A model generated the notes under the pieces. The model was not told where the DNA came from. It worked only from the letters and a program-made list of their open reading frames with translations, and did not search any database. From Actinomycetota bacterium (GTDB lineage Bacteria; Actinomycetota; Actinomycetes; Actinomycetales; Microbacteriaceae): a stretch of 64,000 nucleotides of DNA. This document shows positions 42,619-54,464 of the stretch, one piece after another (position 1 is the stretch's first letter; each line of letters begins with the position of its first letter). The stretch is taken from assembly GCA_947449765.1 (NCBI GenBank), contig CANFSP010000004.1:62001-126000 (forward strand). The letters run 5' to 3'. The position numbers were made by a program, and so were the translations under genes.

Positions 42619-43884
42619 CTAACCAACCAGCTGTTCAGCCCAGCGTTGGGCACTCTGATCAGTCAAGCTGGCAACCTGGTCAACCACAACACGACGACGA
42701 CCATGGTCATCACTTGCGGCATTCCAGTCCCCCACGAATGCCGGCTCAAGGTTAGCCGAGCCAGACTGCCACAGCACATCGCACAGCTCGGTGACGAGTG
42801 CTCGTTGTTGGAGATAGATGTGTTGCCTCGAATCAATCTTCATCACGAAGGCCGCGACGATTCCTTTGAGGACAGCTATTTCAGCACTCACTTCCGGGGG
42901 CACGACGACTGATGCACCAAAACGAGCCAGGGATTTCTGGTCAAACGCGTGTCTGGTGGCATGCGTTGCCGCATGTGCGAATCGTCCAATGAGTTTGCTC
43001 GTGAGATTTTTAAGCTGCGCTTGGGCCTGACGTGAGCCGTCCCATTCCTCAATCCACTCGGGAAAGCTGTCAAGACGATCGAACGCTGCGATGAGCTCTT
43101 CGTGTGTGTGCTCGCCACCAACCCATTCGAACATCAGATCGACGAGGTCGTCGTGATTTGCCCGAGAAGAGAGCGCGCGAATGTCTAAGAATCCGTTGAC
43201 GATGGCGTCCTCAAAGTCATGAACGGAGTAAGCGATGTCGTCAGACAAGTCCATCACCTGTGCCTCGATGCACTTAACCCTCTCGGGAGCTCCAGCACGC
43301 ATCCAGTCAAAAACGGGTGCGTCATCCGCATAGAACCCAAATTTGGCTCGACCCGTTGAAGCGTCTCGAACGGCGTCGTCGAGGGACCACGGATATTTTG
43401 TGCTCGCATCGAGACTCGCCCTCGTGAGGTTGAGTCCGTACGACCTCCCAGTCTGAGAAAAGACTTTTGGTTCGAGACGGGTCAATACTCGAAGGGTTTG
43501 CGCATTTCCTTCGAAGCCGCCGATGTCACGCGCCCAATCGGCCAAGGCTTTTTCACCGTTGTGTCCAAATGGTGGGTGACCAATGTCATGAGCAAGGCAG
43601 GCTGTATCGACAACGTCGGGATCGAGTCCGAGAGCACTCGCTATTTCACGCCCCACCTGAGCTACTTCCAACGAGTGAGTGAGACGGTTGCGAGCAAAGT
43701 CGAGTCCCATGGTGGGACTGAGCACCTGCGTTTTAGCCGCTAGCCGTCTGAGAGCAGAAGAGTGCAGAAGTCGTGCCCGATCGCGCGCAAAATGGCCTCG
43801 ACCAGACGAATGTTGCTCCGCACACATGCGCTGTGCGTCGATTTCAGAGTACTGACCACTGGGCTCTAAGCGAGAGTCGTTCAC
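42619..43884 (-). CDS. dgt: dGTP triphosphohydrolase
   Basis: 421 aa, GTG start directly abutting the dusB stop. It hydrolyses dGTP (or other dNTPs) to the nucleoside and triphosphate. The HD-domain metal ligands are visible: H70 (RLTHSLEVAQ), H99-D100 (LAHDIGHPPFGHNGE) with H103 and H108 in the same loop, and a later aspartate in MDLSDDIAYSVHDFED. Co-transcription with dnaG ties dNTP control to replication, a conserved actinobacterial pairing. Confidence 0.94.
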   Translation of the reverse strand: MNDSRLEPSGQYSEIDAQRMCAEQHSSGRGHFARDRARLLHSSALRRLAAKTQVLSPTMGLDFARNRLTHSLEVAQVGREIASALGLDPDVVDTACLAHDIGHPPFGHNGEKALADWARDIGGFEGNAQTLRVLTRLEPKVFSQTGRSYGLNLTRASLDASTKYPWSLDDAVRDASTGRAKFGFYADDAPVFDWMRAGAPERVKCIEAQVMDLSDDIAYSVHDFEDAIVNGFLDIRALSSRANHDDLVDLMFEWVGGEHTHEELIAAFDRLDSFPEWIEEWDGSRQAQAQLKNLTSKLIGRFAHAATHATRHAFDQKSLARFGASVVVPPEVSAEIAVLKGIVAAFVMKIDSRQHIYLQQRALVTELCDVLWQSGSANLEPAFVGDWNAASDDHGRRRVVVDQVASLTDQSAQRWAEQLVG

Positions 43885-45063
43885 CTATCCCCCACTCGCA
43901 TCGATTTCGGCCTCAGCGACAAGGCTCCGCTCAGCCGTGTCAAGTGTTCGCGACTCAAGCCAACGGTCGGGTAGTGCGCAACGTTTTGGCGTGCCCGCTC
44001 GCCCACGTGGACCCTCAGCATCCCGGCCAGGGTATGGAAGTGAACCGTCCAGCTGCCCCAGAAGGTCGTCCATATGCGCGAGAGACTGCACGAGCGCAAG
44101 TTGCGACCGAAGTTCGCTTCCCACTGAATAACCCTTGAAGTACCACGCGATGTGCTTGCGAATGTCGCGACAGGCACGCTCTTCTGAATCAAAAAACTCC
44201 ACCAAGAGCTCCGTGTGGCGACGAATAGCCACGGCCACCTGCCCAAGGTTTGGCTGCACATGACTGACCGAATCGATCTCGCCCGTGCGCGCTCTAAAGG
44301 CCGAAGTGAGATCGGAGAAGAGCCACGGTCGACCAAGGCATCCTCTGCCGACGACCACCCCGTCGACGCCAGTCTGTTCGACCATGCGAATCGCATCATC
44401 TCCCGACCAAATGTCACCGTTACCGAGCACGGGAACGTCCGAGATTGCCGCCTTGAGCTCTCCGATTGCATTCCAATCGGCAACACCGCTATAAAACTCG
44501 CTTGCTGTGCGACCGTGTAGCGCGATTGATGCGACGCCTGAGCCAGCGGCAATTTTTCCCGCCTCGATGAAGGTGAGGTGGTCCGAATCGATGCCTTTTC
44601 TCATCTTGACGGTCACCGGTAACGGACCTGCGCCGACGACGGCCGACTCGATAATGTCCCGGAAGAGATCTGTTTTCCAGGGCAGAGCCGCACCTCCACC
44701 TTTTCGGGTCACTTTGGGAACCGGACAACCGAAATTGAGATCGATGTGATCGGCAAGGCCCTCAGCTGCCAGCATGCGAGCGGCCTCACCAACCGTGGTG
44801 GGATCCACCCCGTAAAGCTGAATCGACCGAGTCGTCTCGGACTCGTGATGAGAGATTAACCTCATGGATGCGGGAGTTCGTTCAACCAAGGCTCGCGACG
44901 TAATCATCTCGGATACATAGAGACCCGCCCCGTATTCACGGCATAGCCGACGAAAGGCAGTGTTCGTGATTCCGGCCATCGGGGCAAGCACAACGGGAAC
45001 ATCGACCGAAATGGGTCCAATGGTGAGACTCCCCGACGAAACCGGGGTGTGCACAGTCGTCAT
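43885..45063 (-). CDS. dusB: tRNA-dihydrouridine synthase, DusB type
   Basis: 392 aa. It reduces uridines in tRNA D-loops using FMN and NADPH. The TIM barrel opens with VVLAPMAGITNTAFRRL; the catalytic C113 is in DLNFGCPVPKVTRKGGG; FMN-binding segments are GNGDIWSGDDA and VDGVVVGRGCLGRPWLF. The C-terminal tail is a basic, less conserved extension common in Actinobacteria. A TGAGG ribosome site precedes the ATG. Upstream is uppS (72-bp gap, nothing remarkable). Confidence 0.93.
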   Translation of the reverse strand: MTTVHTPVSSGSLTIGPISVDVPVVLAPMAGITNTAFRRLCREYGAGLYVSEMITSRALVERTPASMRLISHHESETTRSIQLYGVDPTTVGEAARMLAAEGLADHIDLNFGCPVPKVTRKGGGAALPWKTDLFRDIIESAVVGAGPLPVTVKMRKGIDSDHLTFIEAGKIAAGSGVASIALHGRTASEFYSGVADWNAIGELKAAISDVPVLGNGDIWSGDDAIRMVEQTGVDGVVVGRGCLGRPWLFSDLTSAFRARTGEIDSVSHVQPNLGQVAVAIRRHTELLVEFFDSEERACRDIRKHIAWYFKGYSVGSELRSQLALVQSLAHMDDLLGQLDGSLPYPGRDAEGPRGRAGTPKRCALPDRWLESRTLDTAERSLVAEAEIDASGG

Positions 45064-45135
45064 GTCAGCCTCAAATACGCCTCGTTGTCCTCATTATTCC
45101 ACGAGGTCATGACGGCGAAGAGCCATCTGTGTTGC

Positions 45136-45927
45136 TCATGCACGAGGGGTATCGACCGCGCCACCAAACCGACGATCCCGGCCAACATACATGCCGATAG
45201 CACGCCACAAATCCAACCGTGAAAAATCGGGCCAGAGGGTGTCCAGAAATACCATCTCGGCATAGGCGGACTGCCACAGCAAGAAATTGCTTGTTCGTTG
45301 TTCGCCGCTCGAACGCACGAACAAATCCACATCAGGCATATCCGGCAGATACAAGTGCGCACGAATTGACGCTTCGGTGACCTTAGCCCTGCGTCCCTTA
45401 CGTGCCTCGTCGACAAGAGCGGAGACGGCATCGACAATTTCTCCTCGCCCACCGTAATTGACACACATGGTCAGGGTCAGCGTGGTGTTGCGCTCGGTCA
45501 TCCTCTCGGCTGTTTCCAGCTCCTCAATGACCGATTTCCAGAGTTTGGGCTTTCGTCCGGCCCAACGAATTCGAACGCCCCACTGGTCGAGCTGATCTCG
45601 TCGACGTCTCAACACCTCACGATTGAAACCCATGAGAAAACGCACTTCATCTGGCGACCGCCGCCAGTTTTCGGTCGAAAAAGCGTAGACGGATAAGTGC
45701 CGAATCCCAACTTGAATGGCCCCGGCAACAACGTCAAGCAGAGAGGCTTCACCCGCTTTATGCCCCTCGACGCGAGTCAGCCCTCGAGCGTTTGCCCATC
45801 GCCCGTTTCCGTCCATGACAATGGCTACGTGGTTGGGAGTACTACCCGGTGGCAGGTCGGGTGGATACAGTCCGGTCCAGTCAATGGCGCGAAACGGCTG
45901 TTCGTTGGAAGTAGATGACGTACTCAT
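45136..45927 (-). CDS. uppS: Isoprenyl (undecaprenyl) diphosphate synthase
   Basis: 263 aa from the ATG at 45927, which overlaps the recO stop (ATGA); a longer reading lies inside recO and is rejected. A cis-prenyltransferase that makes the C50/C55 lipid carrier for cell-wall synthesis. The catalytic aspartate D39 is in [13 protein letters not shown]; later family blocks are [13 protein letters not shown] and [20 protein letters not shown]. It is soluble and membrane-associated. Confidence 0.94.
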   Translation of the reverse strand: MSTSSTSNEQPFRAIDWTGLYPPDLPPGSTPNHVAIVMDGNGRWANARGLTRVEGHKAGEASLLDVVAGAIQVGIRHLSVYAFSTENWRRSPDEVRFLMGFNREVLRRRRDQLDQWGVRIRWAGRKPKLWKSVIEELETAERMTERNTTLTLTMCVNYGGRGEIVDAVSALVDEARKGRRAKVTEASIRAHLYLPDMPDVDLFVRSSGEQRTSNFLLWQSAYAEMVFLDTLWPDFSRLDLWRAIGMYVGRDRRFGGAVDTPRA

Positions 45928-46649
45928 GCGCGAGCGATGTGCTCCATGGATCGAAGGTTCCGTTCGAGGTGCCACTGAGTGTACGCAGAAACCAGCCCAT
46001 CTGCTTGACCCCACAAACGCTGTTCATAACTTTCGGCGCGCAGCCAATCTCCAACGAGTAAAGCGTCGAGCAGGTCTGCCGTCTCCGGACGAATATGCAC
46101 CGAACCAGTAGGGGCACACGCGGTGCACACCGACCCGCCAAGCTGAACCACGAAGTTTGTGTGAGGACCGACTACAGAGCACTTAGCGCATTCAGCAAGC
46201 GAGGGCGCCCATCCGGCGAGTGAGAGAGCGCGCAAGAGATAGGAATTAAGGGTAAGGGTTGGTGGATGTTCACCTCGAGACAACGACCGTAATGCCCCCA
46301 CAAGCAAAATGTACTGCTGCGGGCTGGCCTCGGAATCAGTCAAACGCTCTGCAGTTTCCACCATGACGTTTGCCGTCGTGTAGCGCTGATAATCCTGGAC
46401 GATATCCGGACCGTACGATCCGAGAGACTCAGCTTGAGTCACCGTATCGAGGGATCGACCCTCATAGAGCAACACATCTGCAACCATAAAAGGCTCCAGC
46501 CGGGAACCAAACTTTGACGCGGTACGGCGAACACCTTTGGCAACGGCTCGCACCTTGCCGCGTGACTTGGTCAGCATCGTGACTATCCGGTCTGCTTCAC
46601 CGAGTTGCTGTGTACGGAGAATAACCGCTTCGTCACGATACGTGGGCAC
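45924..46649 (-). CDS. recO: DNA repair protein RecO
   Basis: 241 aa, GTG start. It anneals single-stranded DNA and loads RecA with RecR. The N-terminal OB fold begins [20 protein letters not shown]; a four-cysteine zinc site is visible in ECAKC and VCTAC. Translationally coupled to uppS. The gap to leuA is 34 bp and both read leftward, so leuA transcripts probably continue into recO. Confidence 0.93.
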   Translation of the reverse strand: MPTYRDEAVILRTQQLGEADRIVTMLTKSRGKVRAVAKGVRRTASKFGSRLEPFMVADVLLYEGRSLDTVTQAESLGSYGPDIVQDYQRYTTANVMVETAERLTDSEASPQQYILLVGALRSLSRGEHPPTLTLNSYLLRALSLAGWAPSLAECAKCSVVGPHTNFVVQLGGSVCTACAPTGSVHIRPETADLLDALLVGDWLRAESYEQRLWGQADGLVSAYTQWHLERNLRSMEHIARA

Positions 46650-46683
46650 GCTTTATTGTTCCATTGACGGACTTCATAACCCC

Positions 46684-48453
<1,770 letters not shown>

Positions 48454-48485
48454 TCACGGGTGGGTGGTCAAGCCAACGGAGATCA

Positions 48486-48522
48486 CCGCGACGAGAGGGC
48501 TTAGAGATGAACCTCGTCGCGG
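48486..48522 (-). promoter_or_regulatory. leuA leader hairpin (attenuation element)
   Basis: On the leuA mRNA CCGCGACGAG (48522-48513) pairs perfectly with CTCGTCGCGG (48495-48486), a 10-bp stem with a 17-nt loop. The first arm is codons 11-13 of the leader peptide. No U run follows, so this is not a plain terminator. The second arm also contains TCTCGT (48496-48491), which can pair with ACGAGA (48452-48447) at the leuA ribosome site. The two pairings exclude each other. Confidence 0.6.
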
Positions 48523-48551
48523 CAACTAAGAAGCAGCAGACCAAAAGACAT
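48501..48551 (-). CDS. leuL: Leucine leader peptide for leuA attenuation
   Basis: A 16-codon open frame, MSFGLLLLSCRDEVHL, ends with TAA 59 nt before the leuA ATG. Codons 5-8 are four consecutive leucines (CTG CTG CTT CTT). Its ATG has a TAGCGT -10 box exactly 6 nt upstream, so it would be the first codon of a leaderless mRNA and be translated on every transcript. Ribosome stalling at the Leu run during leucine shortage would choose between the downstream RNA pairings. Leucine leader peptides before leuA are known in Actinobacteria such as Corynebacterium. This frame is too short for usual gene finders. Confidence 0.82.
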   Translation of the reverse strand: MSFGLLLLSCRDEVHL

Positions 48552-48557
48552 ACTTAT

Positions 48558-48563
48558 ACGCTA
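48558..48563 (-). promoter_or_regulatory. -10 element of the leuL-leuA transcript
   Basis: TAGCGT on the minus strand, 6 nt before the leuL ATG. The same hexamer serves the GDPD gene at 1287. Confidence 0.6.
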
Positions 48564-48577
48564 CCACCGCGCGGAGG

Positions 48578-49471
48578 CTAAAAACCTAGGCGCTGAAGTT
48601 GTTTTGGGTCGCGTTGCCAGTCTTTGGCGACCTTCACCCGGATATTCAAATACACCTGAGAACCCAACAACGCCTCAATGGATGAACGCGACGTCGCGCC
48701 GATCTCTTTGAGCCTGGCACCACCCTTACCAATAATGATGGCCTTTTGACTGTCTCGTTCCACGAAGACATTGGCGTAAATGTCGATGATGTCTTTATCC
48801 TCTCGCGGACTCATGTCGTCAATCGTCACCGCCAGTGAGTGTGGAAGCTCGTCGTGAACTCCTTCCAAAATTGACTCGCGGATAAGTTCGGACACGCGCT
48901 TTTCCATATCGCCATCAGTATTCTCACCCTCGAGATACAGGGCTTGACCGGCCGGAAGCAATTCGGTCAATTCACGTGCCAAAGTCTCAAGATTCTCGCC
49001 GTTCGAGGCAGACACGGGGATGACAAGCGCCCACTCGCGCAGCCCTGAGACGGTAAGTAACTGTTGCGCGATTTGTTCTGAACTCGCCACATCAGTTTTC
49101 GTGACAATGGCTACCTTGAGCGCTCGGGGATACTTGTCCAACTCCGCATTAATGAAAGCGTCGCCTGGCCCAACCGGCTCATCAGCCGGAAAGCACATCC
49201 CGATGACGTCAACGTCACTCAGCGTCGACTGTACAAGTGCGTTCAACCGTTCTCCGAGAAGCGTGCGCGGTCTATGCACGCCGGGAGTGTCAACCAGAAT
49301 GAGTTGGCCCTCGTCTCGATTGATGATTCCGCGAATCGCATGACGCGTGGTTTGCGGCTTCGACGAGGTGATGGCAATTTTTTCACCCACGAGAGCGTTC
49401 GTGAGCGTCGACTTGCCAACATTCGGTCTACCGACGAACGAGACGAACCCGGATCGCATCATGTTAGACAT
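48578..49471 (-). CDS. era: GTPase Era
   Basis: 297 aa. An essential GTPase for 30S ribosome maturation. GTPase motifs are GRPNVGKST (G1), DTPGVHRPR (G3) and TKTD (G4), with a C-terminal KH RNA-binding domain (KAIIIGKGGARLKEIG). It overlaps the end of the CBS-domain gene by 8 nt; ATGs at codons 4 and 5 are alternative starts. It is the last gene of the hit-phoH-ybeY-hlyC-era run. Confidence 0.95.
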   Translation of the reverse strand: MSNMMRSGFVSFVGRPNVGKSTLTNALVGEKIAITSSKPQTTRHAIRGIINRDEGQLILVDTPGVHRPRTLLGERLNALVQSTLSDVDVIGMCFPADEPVGPGDAFINAELDKYPRALKVAIVTKTDVASSEQIAQQLLTVSGLREWALVIPVSASNGENLETLARELTELLPAGQALYLEGENTDGDMEKRVSELIRESILEGVHDELPHSLAVTIDDMSPREDKDIIDIYANVFVERDSQKAIIIGKGGARLKEIGATSRSSIEALLGSQVYLNIRVKVAKDWQRDPKQLQRLGF

Positions 49472-50771
49472 CCTCTTCTCGTTCCGAATCCGTGAATGCC
49501 TCGGTAGCAGCGATCATGTTCTCATCTGCCCACACCGTAATTCGGGTCACATAACCACGCGAAGCGTCACTCTCGCTTGCCTCAAAGACTAATCCCGAGA
49601 CATGAACGAGATCCCCCACTTCTGGCAATTTCTCAAGATGTTTTGACATGAGTCCCCCCACGCTGTCAACATCCTCGTCGTCTAGTTCCAGACCAAAAAG
49701 GTCACCTAGGTCTTCCGTGTTGAGTCGGGAGCTGACACTGTATCGCCCTGCGACGAGCTCAACAACGTCGGGGGTTGTTCGATCGTGCTCATCTGAGATT
49801 TCGCCAACGAGCTCTTCGATAAGGTCTTCAAAAGTGACGAGACCAGCTATCCCCCCGTACTCATCAACCACGAGCGCAACGTGGACGGCGGCACGCTGCA
49901 TTTCTTTGAGTGTGTCATCTGCTTTTTTTGACTCGGGAATGAACAGTGCGGGGCGAGACAATTCGTGAACCCGAATGTTGTCAAGCTCTTGCTGGCCGAG
50001 CATCGAACGCCGGGCGACATCGCGAAGGTAGAGCACGCCGACTACCTGGTCTATGTCGTCTTCAATGACGGGTAAACGAGAAAAGCCCGTCGCGATAAAT
50101 CTCTCGGCGGCCTGCTTGAGGTCAGAGTGAGCCTCGATGACGTGCATGTCGACTCGAGGAACCATGATCTCTCTGACGACTGTGTCATTCCATTCAAAAA
50201 TTGAGTGGATGAGGTCTCGCTCGTCATCCTCGAGAACATCATGTCTCACGGCCTCATCCACCATGCTCAGCAACTGCTCCTCGCTGGTGAATGATCCAGA
50301 ACCGGGTCGCCCTGGGGTGACCCGATCCCCCAGGGCAACCAGAATGTTCGCAAGGGGTCCGAGAACTACTCGGAAAGCGTGGACGATTCCCGCTGAGGCT
50401 ATCAGTACCCCGTGAGGGTGGGCCCGTCCAACGCTCCGGGGGCTTGATCCGGCGAGAACGAACGAAACCACAACCATGACGAACGCGCTGAGGACAAGAG
50501 CGAGCCACAGCGGAAGAGAACTCGCGACGAGGAGTCCGGTGACAAGAACGGCAACTGTCGTCTCTGAGGTGATGCGTGCAAACGTCGTTGTGTTGCGATG
50601 GGTTCGTACATCACGGGCTAGCGCATAGAGCGACCGGGAGCGTTTGCGTGACGCCGCAAGTTCGTGAATGTCGCCACTTGATGTGACGGTCAGCGCCGCC
50701 TCGGCGGCAGCCAAGAGACCTGCCAAGGCGACCAGCACCACACAAATGAGCGAGGTGAGGAGAATGTTCAC
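49464..50771 (-). CDS. Hemolysin-family / CorC-like CBS membrane protein
   Basis: 435 aa, GTG start overlapping ybeY (GTGA). The N-terminal DUF21 part has about three to four helices ([20 protein letters not shown] first). Two CBS domains follow (from [20 protein letters not shown] to [20 protein letters not shown]), then the C-terminal CorC_HlyC domain. The [10 protein letters not shown] motif is diagnostic. Homologues bind nucleotides and are proposed to move Mg2+ or Co2+. The location between ybeY and era is conserved in Actinobacteria. Confidence 0.92.
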   Translation of the reverse strand: MNILLTSLICVVLVALAGLLAAAEAALTVTSSGDIHELAASRKRSRSLYALARDVRTHRNTTTFARITSETTVAVLVTGLLVASSLPLWLALVLSAFVMVVVSFVLAGSSPRSVGRAHPHGVLIASAGIVHAFRVVLGPLANILVALGDRVTPGRPGSGSFTSEEQLLSMVDEAVRHDVLEDDERDLIHSIFEWNDTVVREIMVPRVDMHVIEAHSDLKQAAERFIATGFSRLPVIEDDIDQVVGVLYLRDVARRSMLGQQELDNIRVHELSRPALFIPESKKADDTLKEMQRAAVHVALVVDEYGGIAGLVTFEDLIEELVGEISDEHDRTTPDVVELVAGRYSVSSRLNTEDLGDLFGLELDDEDVDSVGGLMSKHLEKLPEVGDLVHVSGLVFEASESDASRGYVTRITVWADENMIAATEAFTDSEREEDV

Positions 50772-51238
50772 GCTCGCGTACGCGTCTTTTCACTCAGCAA
50801 GAACCCCAGAACGATGTTCTTCTGCAACTCAAACATTTCGCGTTCTTCGTCTGGCTCAGCGTGATCGAAGCCGAGGAGATGCAGGATTCCATGTGCCAAC
50901 AAGGTAAAGAGTTCATCCATCACCGAGTGATTATTTGCGGGTGCTTGCGCGGCAGCTACCTCGGGGCACAAAACCACATCCCCGAGAATTCCTGGTGGCG
51001 TTGGTTTTTCATCTGTACCGGGGCGAAGCTCATCCATGGGAAAACTCAACACATCGGTGGGGCCTGGTTCGTCCATCCACTCGAGGTGGAGACGTTCCAT
51101 CGCGGCAACGTCGACGAGTTGAATATCCAACTCAGCATCTTTGTGAACGTGCATCGCGTCTAGTGCGTACGCAGCAAGCCTCAAAATGGCCTCGTCATCG
51201 ACTTTGACACCAGACTCGTTGTTTACTTCGATACTCAC
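50768..51238 (-). CDS. ybeY: Endoribonuclease YbeY
   Basis: 156 aa, GTG start overlapping phoH. A metal-dependent RNase involved in 16S rRNA 3' maturation and ribosome quality control. The zinc site is the classic HxxxHxxxxxH: H116, H120 and H126 in [12 protein letters not shown]. The segment [11 protein letters not shown] is also family-specific. Coupling with phoH is nearly universal. Confidence 0.95.
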   Translation of the reverse strand: MSIEVNNESGVKVDDEAILRLAAYALDAMHVHKDAELDIQLVDVAAMERLHLEWMDEPGPTDVLSFPMDELRPGTDEKPTPPGILGDVVLCPEVAAAQAPANNHSVMDELFTLLAHGILHLLGFDHAEPDEEREMFELQKNIVLGFLLSEKTRTRA

Positions 51239-52257
51239 GATTGTCCCCGCTCGCCCCGTTGAGTCGTCTTTTTCCTTGATGACCGTTCACGCCGTGACTC
51301 GTCGAAAGCGGAATACGCGTCAACGATGCGTCCAACCAAATTGTGTCGTACGACGTCTTCTGCGGTGAGCGTTGCGAAGTGTATGTCTTCTATTCCGTGC
51401 AGAATGTCCGTGACGGAGCGGAGTCCGCTCACACCAGAGGGAACATCAACCTGCGTCACATCGCCGGTGATGACCATCTTTGACCCAAAACCGAGTCGGG
51501 TGAGGAACATCTTCATCTGTTCCGGGGTGGTGTTTTGAGCTTCATCCAGAACAACAAATGAGTCATTCAACGTGCGACCTCGCATGTAGGCCAGCGGAGC
51601 CACTTCAATGGTGCCAACCGCCATCAGCTTAGGGACGAGCTCCGGGTCCAGCATCTCGTTGAGCGCATCAAAAAGTGGCCTGAGATACGGGTCAATTTTC
51701 TCGGTCAACGTTCCGGGAAGAAAGCCGAGTTTTTCACCAGCCTCTACCGCGGGGCGAGTCAAAATAATGCGGCTGACTTCTTTACGCTGCAATGCCTGTA
51801 CAGCTTTCGCCATGGCGAGGTATGTCTTACCGGTTCCAGCGGGTCCGATTCCGAAGACAATGGTGTTGTCTTCGATTGCCCGAACATACTGCTGTTGCCC
51901 GAGTGTTTTCGGGCGGATGTTTTTTCCGCGCGAGCTCAGGATTGACTCGCCCAGAACATCAACGGAGCGCTGCGGGTGATCTAGCGAAACCAGTCCGGCC
52001 GACACCGAAACATCCGATGCATCGAGGTCAATACCGTGACGTGCCAAATCGATGAGTTCAGTGAAAAGCCGGTAGGCCTCATCCATTTGACGCGACGAGT
52101 CTTCGCCTTCACGGGGAGTCAGCGTGATGTCATTCCCCCGCACCGAAACGCGCACGAGCGGAAACTCACGTTCCACTCGAGTCAGGAGGCGATCTTGAGG
52201 GCCGAGAAGTCGAATCATCTCGATGCCATCGACGTGCAAGGCGGCCGAATTAGCCAA
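51235..52257 (-). CDS. phoH: PhoH-family ATPase
   Basis: 340 aa from a TTG at 52257. This start has an ideal ribosome site, GGAGGA with 5 nt spacing, located in the last codons of hit. Longer readings run through the whole hit gene and are rejected; an ATG at 52206 would be shorter. The P-loop is [15 protein letters not shown], Walker [21 protein letters not shown], and [12 protein letters not shown] follows. An N-terminal KH-like region is present. The protein is presumed to act with YbeY in RNA metabolism. Confidence 0.92.
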   Translation of the reverse strand: MANSAALHVDGIEMIRLLGPQDRLLTRVEREFPLVRVSVRGNDITLTPREGEDSSRQMDEAYRLFTELIDLARHGIDLDASDVSVSAGLVSLDHPQRSVDVLGESILSSRGKNIRPKTLGQQQYVRAIEDNTIVFGIGPAGTGKTYLAMAKAVQALQRKEVSRIILTRPAVEAGEKLGFLPGTLTEKIDPYLRPLFDALNEMLDPELVPKLMAVGTIEVAPLAYMRGRTLNDSFVVLDEAQNTTPEQMKMFLTRLGFGSKMVITGDVTQVDVPSGVSGLRSVTDILHGIEDIHFATLTAEDVVRHNLVGRIVDAYSAFDESRRERSSRKKTTQRGERGQS

Positions 52258-52603
52258 TGGTGTCCTCCGCCAATCCCCCGGCGAGAACATGAGCGTGAAC
52301 GTGAAAAACTGTTTGACCGGCACTCGCTCCGGAATTGAAAACGAGTCGGTACTCGCCATTGGCGTGCTCCGTCGATAGCTGGGACGCGACCTGTACGAGC
52401 TCCGCAAGGAGCACTGGATCACCCTGAGCAAGCGTGGTCACCGTCTCGTAGCTTTCAGTTTTTGGCACCACGAGAAGATGAACCGGGGCCTTTGGGGCGA
52501 TGTCTCGAAAGGCAATGAGGCGCTCGTTTTCGAAAACGATGTCCGCGGGGATTTCGCGCGCAATTATCTTGCTAAAAACACTCGGCGAATTCGTTTCGGA
52601 CAT
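52250..52603 (-). CDS. HIT-family nucleotide hydrolase
   Basis: 117 aa from the ATG at 52603. The histidine triad is HVHAHVL near the C-terminus; N-terminal SVFSKIIAREIPADIVFENE and DIAPKAPVHLLVVPK are typical of HinT-like proteins that hydrolyse nucleotide phosphoramidates. A TACGAT -10 box lies 6 nt before the ATG, in the short gap after rsmE. So the gene may start a separate leaderless transcript. Its 3' end overlaps phoH by 8 nt and supplies phoH's ribosome site. Confidence 0.93.
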   Translation of the reverse strand: MSETNSPSVFSKIIAREIPADIVFENERLIAFRDIAPKAPVHLLVVPKTESYETVTTLAQGDPVLLAELVQVASQLSTEHANGEYRLVFNSGASAGQTVFHVHAHVLAGGLAEDTIG

Positions 52604-52609
52604 ATCACT

Positions 52610-52615
52610 ATCGTA
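52610..52615 (-). promoter_or_regulatory. Internal -10 element before the HIT gene
   Basis: TACGAT on the minus strand, 6 nt before the ATG, within the 26-bp gap between the rsmE stop and this gene. It would uncouple hit-phoH-ybeY-hlyC-era from the HrcA-controlled genes. Confidence 0.5.
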
Positions 52616-52629
52616 CGAGGTCTCTCGGT

Positions 52630-53364
52630 TCACCACCGGGAACATCTCTCATTGAGCATGGCGAGAAGGGCCGGACCCGCCGTAGAGGTTCGTAGGATGT
52701 GTGAGCCGAGTGTGACAACGCGGGCCCCGGCTTCAGAAAAAATGACGAGTTCTTCGTCAGAGATGCCACCTTCCGGTCCAACCACGACCGCGATGGGGCC
52801 AGAAAAAAACGAATCGGGGAGGGACGAAAAACCCTGTGTCCCGCGAGGGTCGAGAACAATAATCGAGCGGCCGGCAAGGGCCGTGATGAGCGCAGCCGTT
52901 TCACACATGTCACGTACTACAGGAGTCCACGAACGCAACGACTGTTTGGTGGCTTCGCGAACCAAGGTTTGCCACCGCAAGCGTCCTTTTTCCCGTTTTT
53001 CTCCGACCCACCTGCTGACCGAACGATGTGCTTGCCACGGGATGATTTCAGTGACCCCGAGCTCGGTCGCCGCCTCGATGGCCCGTTCGTCCCGGTCGGT
53101 TTTAGCCAAAGCCTGCACGAGAGTCACTTCGGGCGATTGAGGTGGTTCACGAGTAAGTGACTCGATTCGACACGTGATCGACGTCGAAGTAACGCCCTCC
53201 ACGAATACGGATGCGCGAGCGCCGTATCCGTCGGTGAGCAGTAGGCGCTCGCCGGGTCGAACACGACTCACCTTCGCCGCGTGATGGGCCTCATCACCGA
53301 CAAGCTCTACAAGAGCCCCGACGTTGGCGGAGCTGAGCCCTTCACAAAAATACTGATGAGCCAC
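52630..53364 (-). CDS. rsmE: 16S rRNA (uracil-1498-N3) methyltransferase
   Basis: 244 aa, GTG start overlapping the dnaJ stop by one base. It methylates U1498 of 16S rRNA using SAM. The SPOUT knot appears near the C-terminus: IAVVVGPEGGISDEELVIF and VTLGSHILRTSTAGPALLA. The N-terminal PUA-like part has DEAHHAAKVSRVRPGERLLL. Grouping with dnaJ and hrcA is conserved in Gram-positive bacteria. Confidence 0.94.
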   Translation of the reverse strand: MAHQYFCEGLSSANVGALVELVGDEAHHAAKVSRVRPGERLLLTDGYGARASVFVEGVTSTSITCRIESLTREPPQSPEVTLVQALAKTDRDERAIEAATELGVTEIIPWQAHRSVSRWVGEKREKGRLRWQTLVREATKQSLRSWTPVVRDMCETAALITALAGRSIIVLDPRGTQGFSSLPDSFFSGPIAVVVGPEGGISDEELVIFSEAGARVVTLGSHILRTSTAGPALLAMLNERCSRW

Positions 53365-54464
53365 TAGGAAAAGAAATTCCGGCTCTTCTTGTAAAAGCGT
53401 CCGTGACGAATTTTGGTCAATTGCGGAGACTCAGGTTTTCTCGCGTCGGCAAAAACTGAAAATAGTTCTTTTTCTTTGCTCGACAGTTTGGTCGGAGTCA
53501 CGACGTTTATTGTCACGAGTAGATCACCGCGTGAGTTTCCTCGTAAGTGCGTCACGCCACGCTTGTGGAGTGTGACGACGTCCCCGTTTTGGATGCCGGG
53601 TTTTATCTCCAGCTCTGCCTCACCATCCAACGCGGCAAAGGTCATTGTCGTACCAAGAACTGCCTGAACCATGGGAACGTCTACCGTGCACAAAAGATTG
53701 TCGCCTGATCGACTGAATTCTTCGTGACCGCGCAGACGAATTTCAAAGTAGAGGTCACCATTTGGCCCACCGCCGGGACCGGCTTCACCACGACCGGTCA
53801 CCTGCAAGCGGGAACCGTCATCGATTCCGGCAGGGACATCAATCGTTACTTCACGGGTTGCACGAACACGGCCGCGACCGGCACACGCGGAACATGGATG
53901 AGGGATGACCGTACCGAAACCGTTGCAGGAACCGCACTGTGCCTGTGTCATCACATTACCCAAGAGCGAACGCACGGCCCGAGCGATAACACCCGAGCCA
54001 CCACAAATGGAACACGTCAGAGGCTCGGTCCCTGGTTGACAACACGACCCGGCGCAGGTCTCACACATCACTGCGGTCTCAATATCGATGCTTCGCTCCA
54101 CCCCGAAAATGACGTCAGCCAAATCAAGCTCGAGTATCAGGAGAGCGTCTTGCCCACGCTCGCGACGCGACCGAGGCCCAGCCGAGGATGAGCCGCCAAA
54201 AAACGTTGAAAAAATGTCACCAAAGTCACCAAAGCCAGAAAAATTTCCAGAGAAGGCCGCTTGAGGTCCGAGGTCGTACTGTTCACGCTTGACCGGGTCA
54301 CTCAGCACTTCATACGCGTGAGTAACCAACTTGAACTGGTCTTCGGCGTCGGGGCTCGGATTGACATCAGGATGCAATTCCCGTGCCAGTCGTCGATAAG
54401 CCTTTTTGACGTCGTCTGCTGAGGCGTCACGGGTGACACCTAAAACTTCGTAGTGATCAGCCAC
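53364..54464 (-). CDS. dnaJ: Chaperone DnaJ
   Basis: 366 aa from the GTG at 54464. The AAGGAG ribosome site is 9 nt before this GTG but only one base from a TTG at 54473, so the shorter reading [10 protein letters not shown] is right. The J domain has H31-P32-D33. A Gly/Phe region ([20 protein letters not shown]) follows, then four zinc-finger repeats: [24 protein letters not shown] and CSACAGRG. The first departs from CxxCxGxG at its last position. It stimulates DnaK ATPase. It is 69 bp downstream of hrcA, hence under CIRCE control. Confidence 0.95.
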   Translation of the reverse strand: MADHYEVLGVTRDASADDVKKAYRRLARELHPDVNPSPDAEDQFKLVTHAYEVLSDPVKREQYDLGPQAAFSGNFSGFGDFGDIFSTFFGGSSSAGPRSRRERGQDALLILELDLADVIFGVERSIDIETAVMCETCAGSCCQPGTEPLTCSICGGSGVIARAVRSLLGNVMTQAQCGSCNGFGTVIPHPCSACAGRGRVRATREVTIDVPAGIDDGSRLQVTGRGEAGPGGGPNGDLYFEIRLRGHEEFSRSGDNLLCTVDVPMVQAVLGTTMTFAALDGEAELEIKPGIQNGDVVTLHKRGVTHLRGNSRGDLLVTINVVTPTKLSSKEKELFSVFADARKPESPQLTKIRHGRFYKKSRNFFS

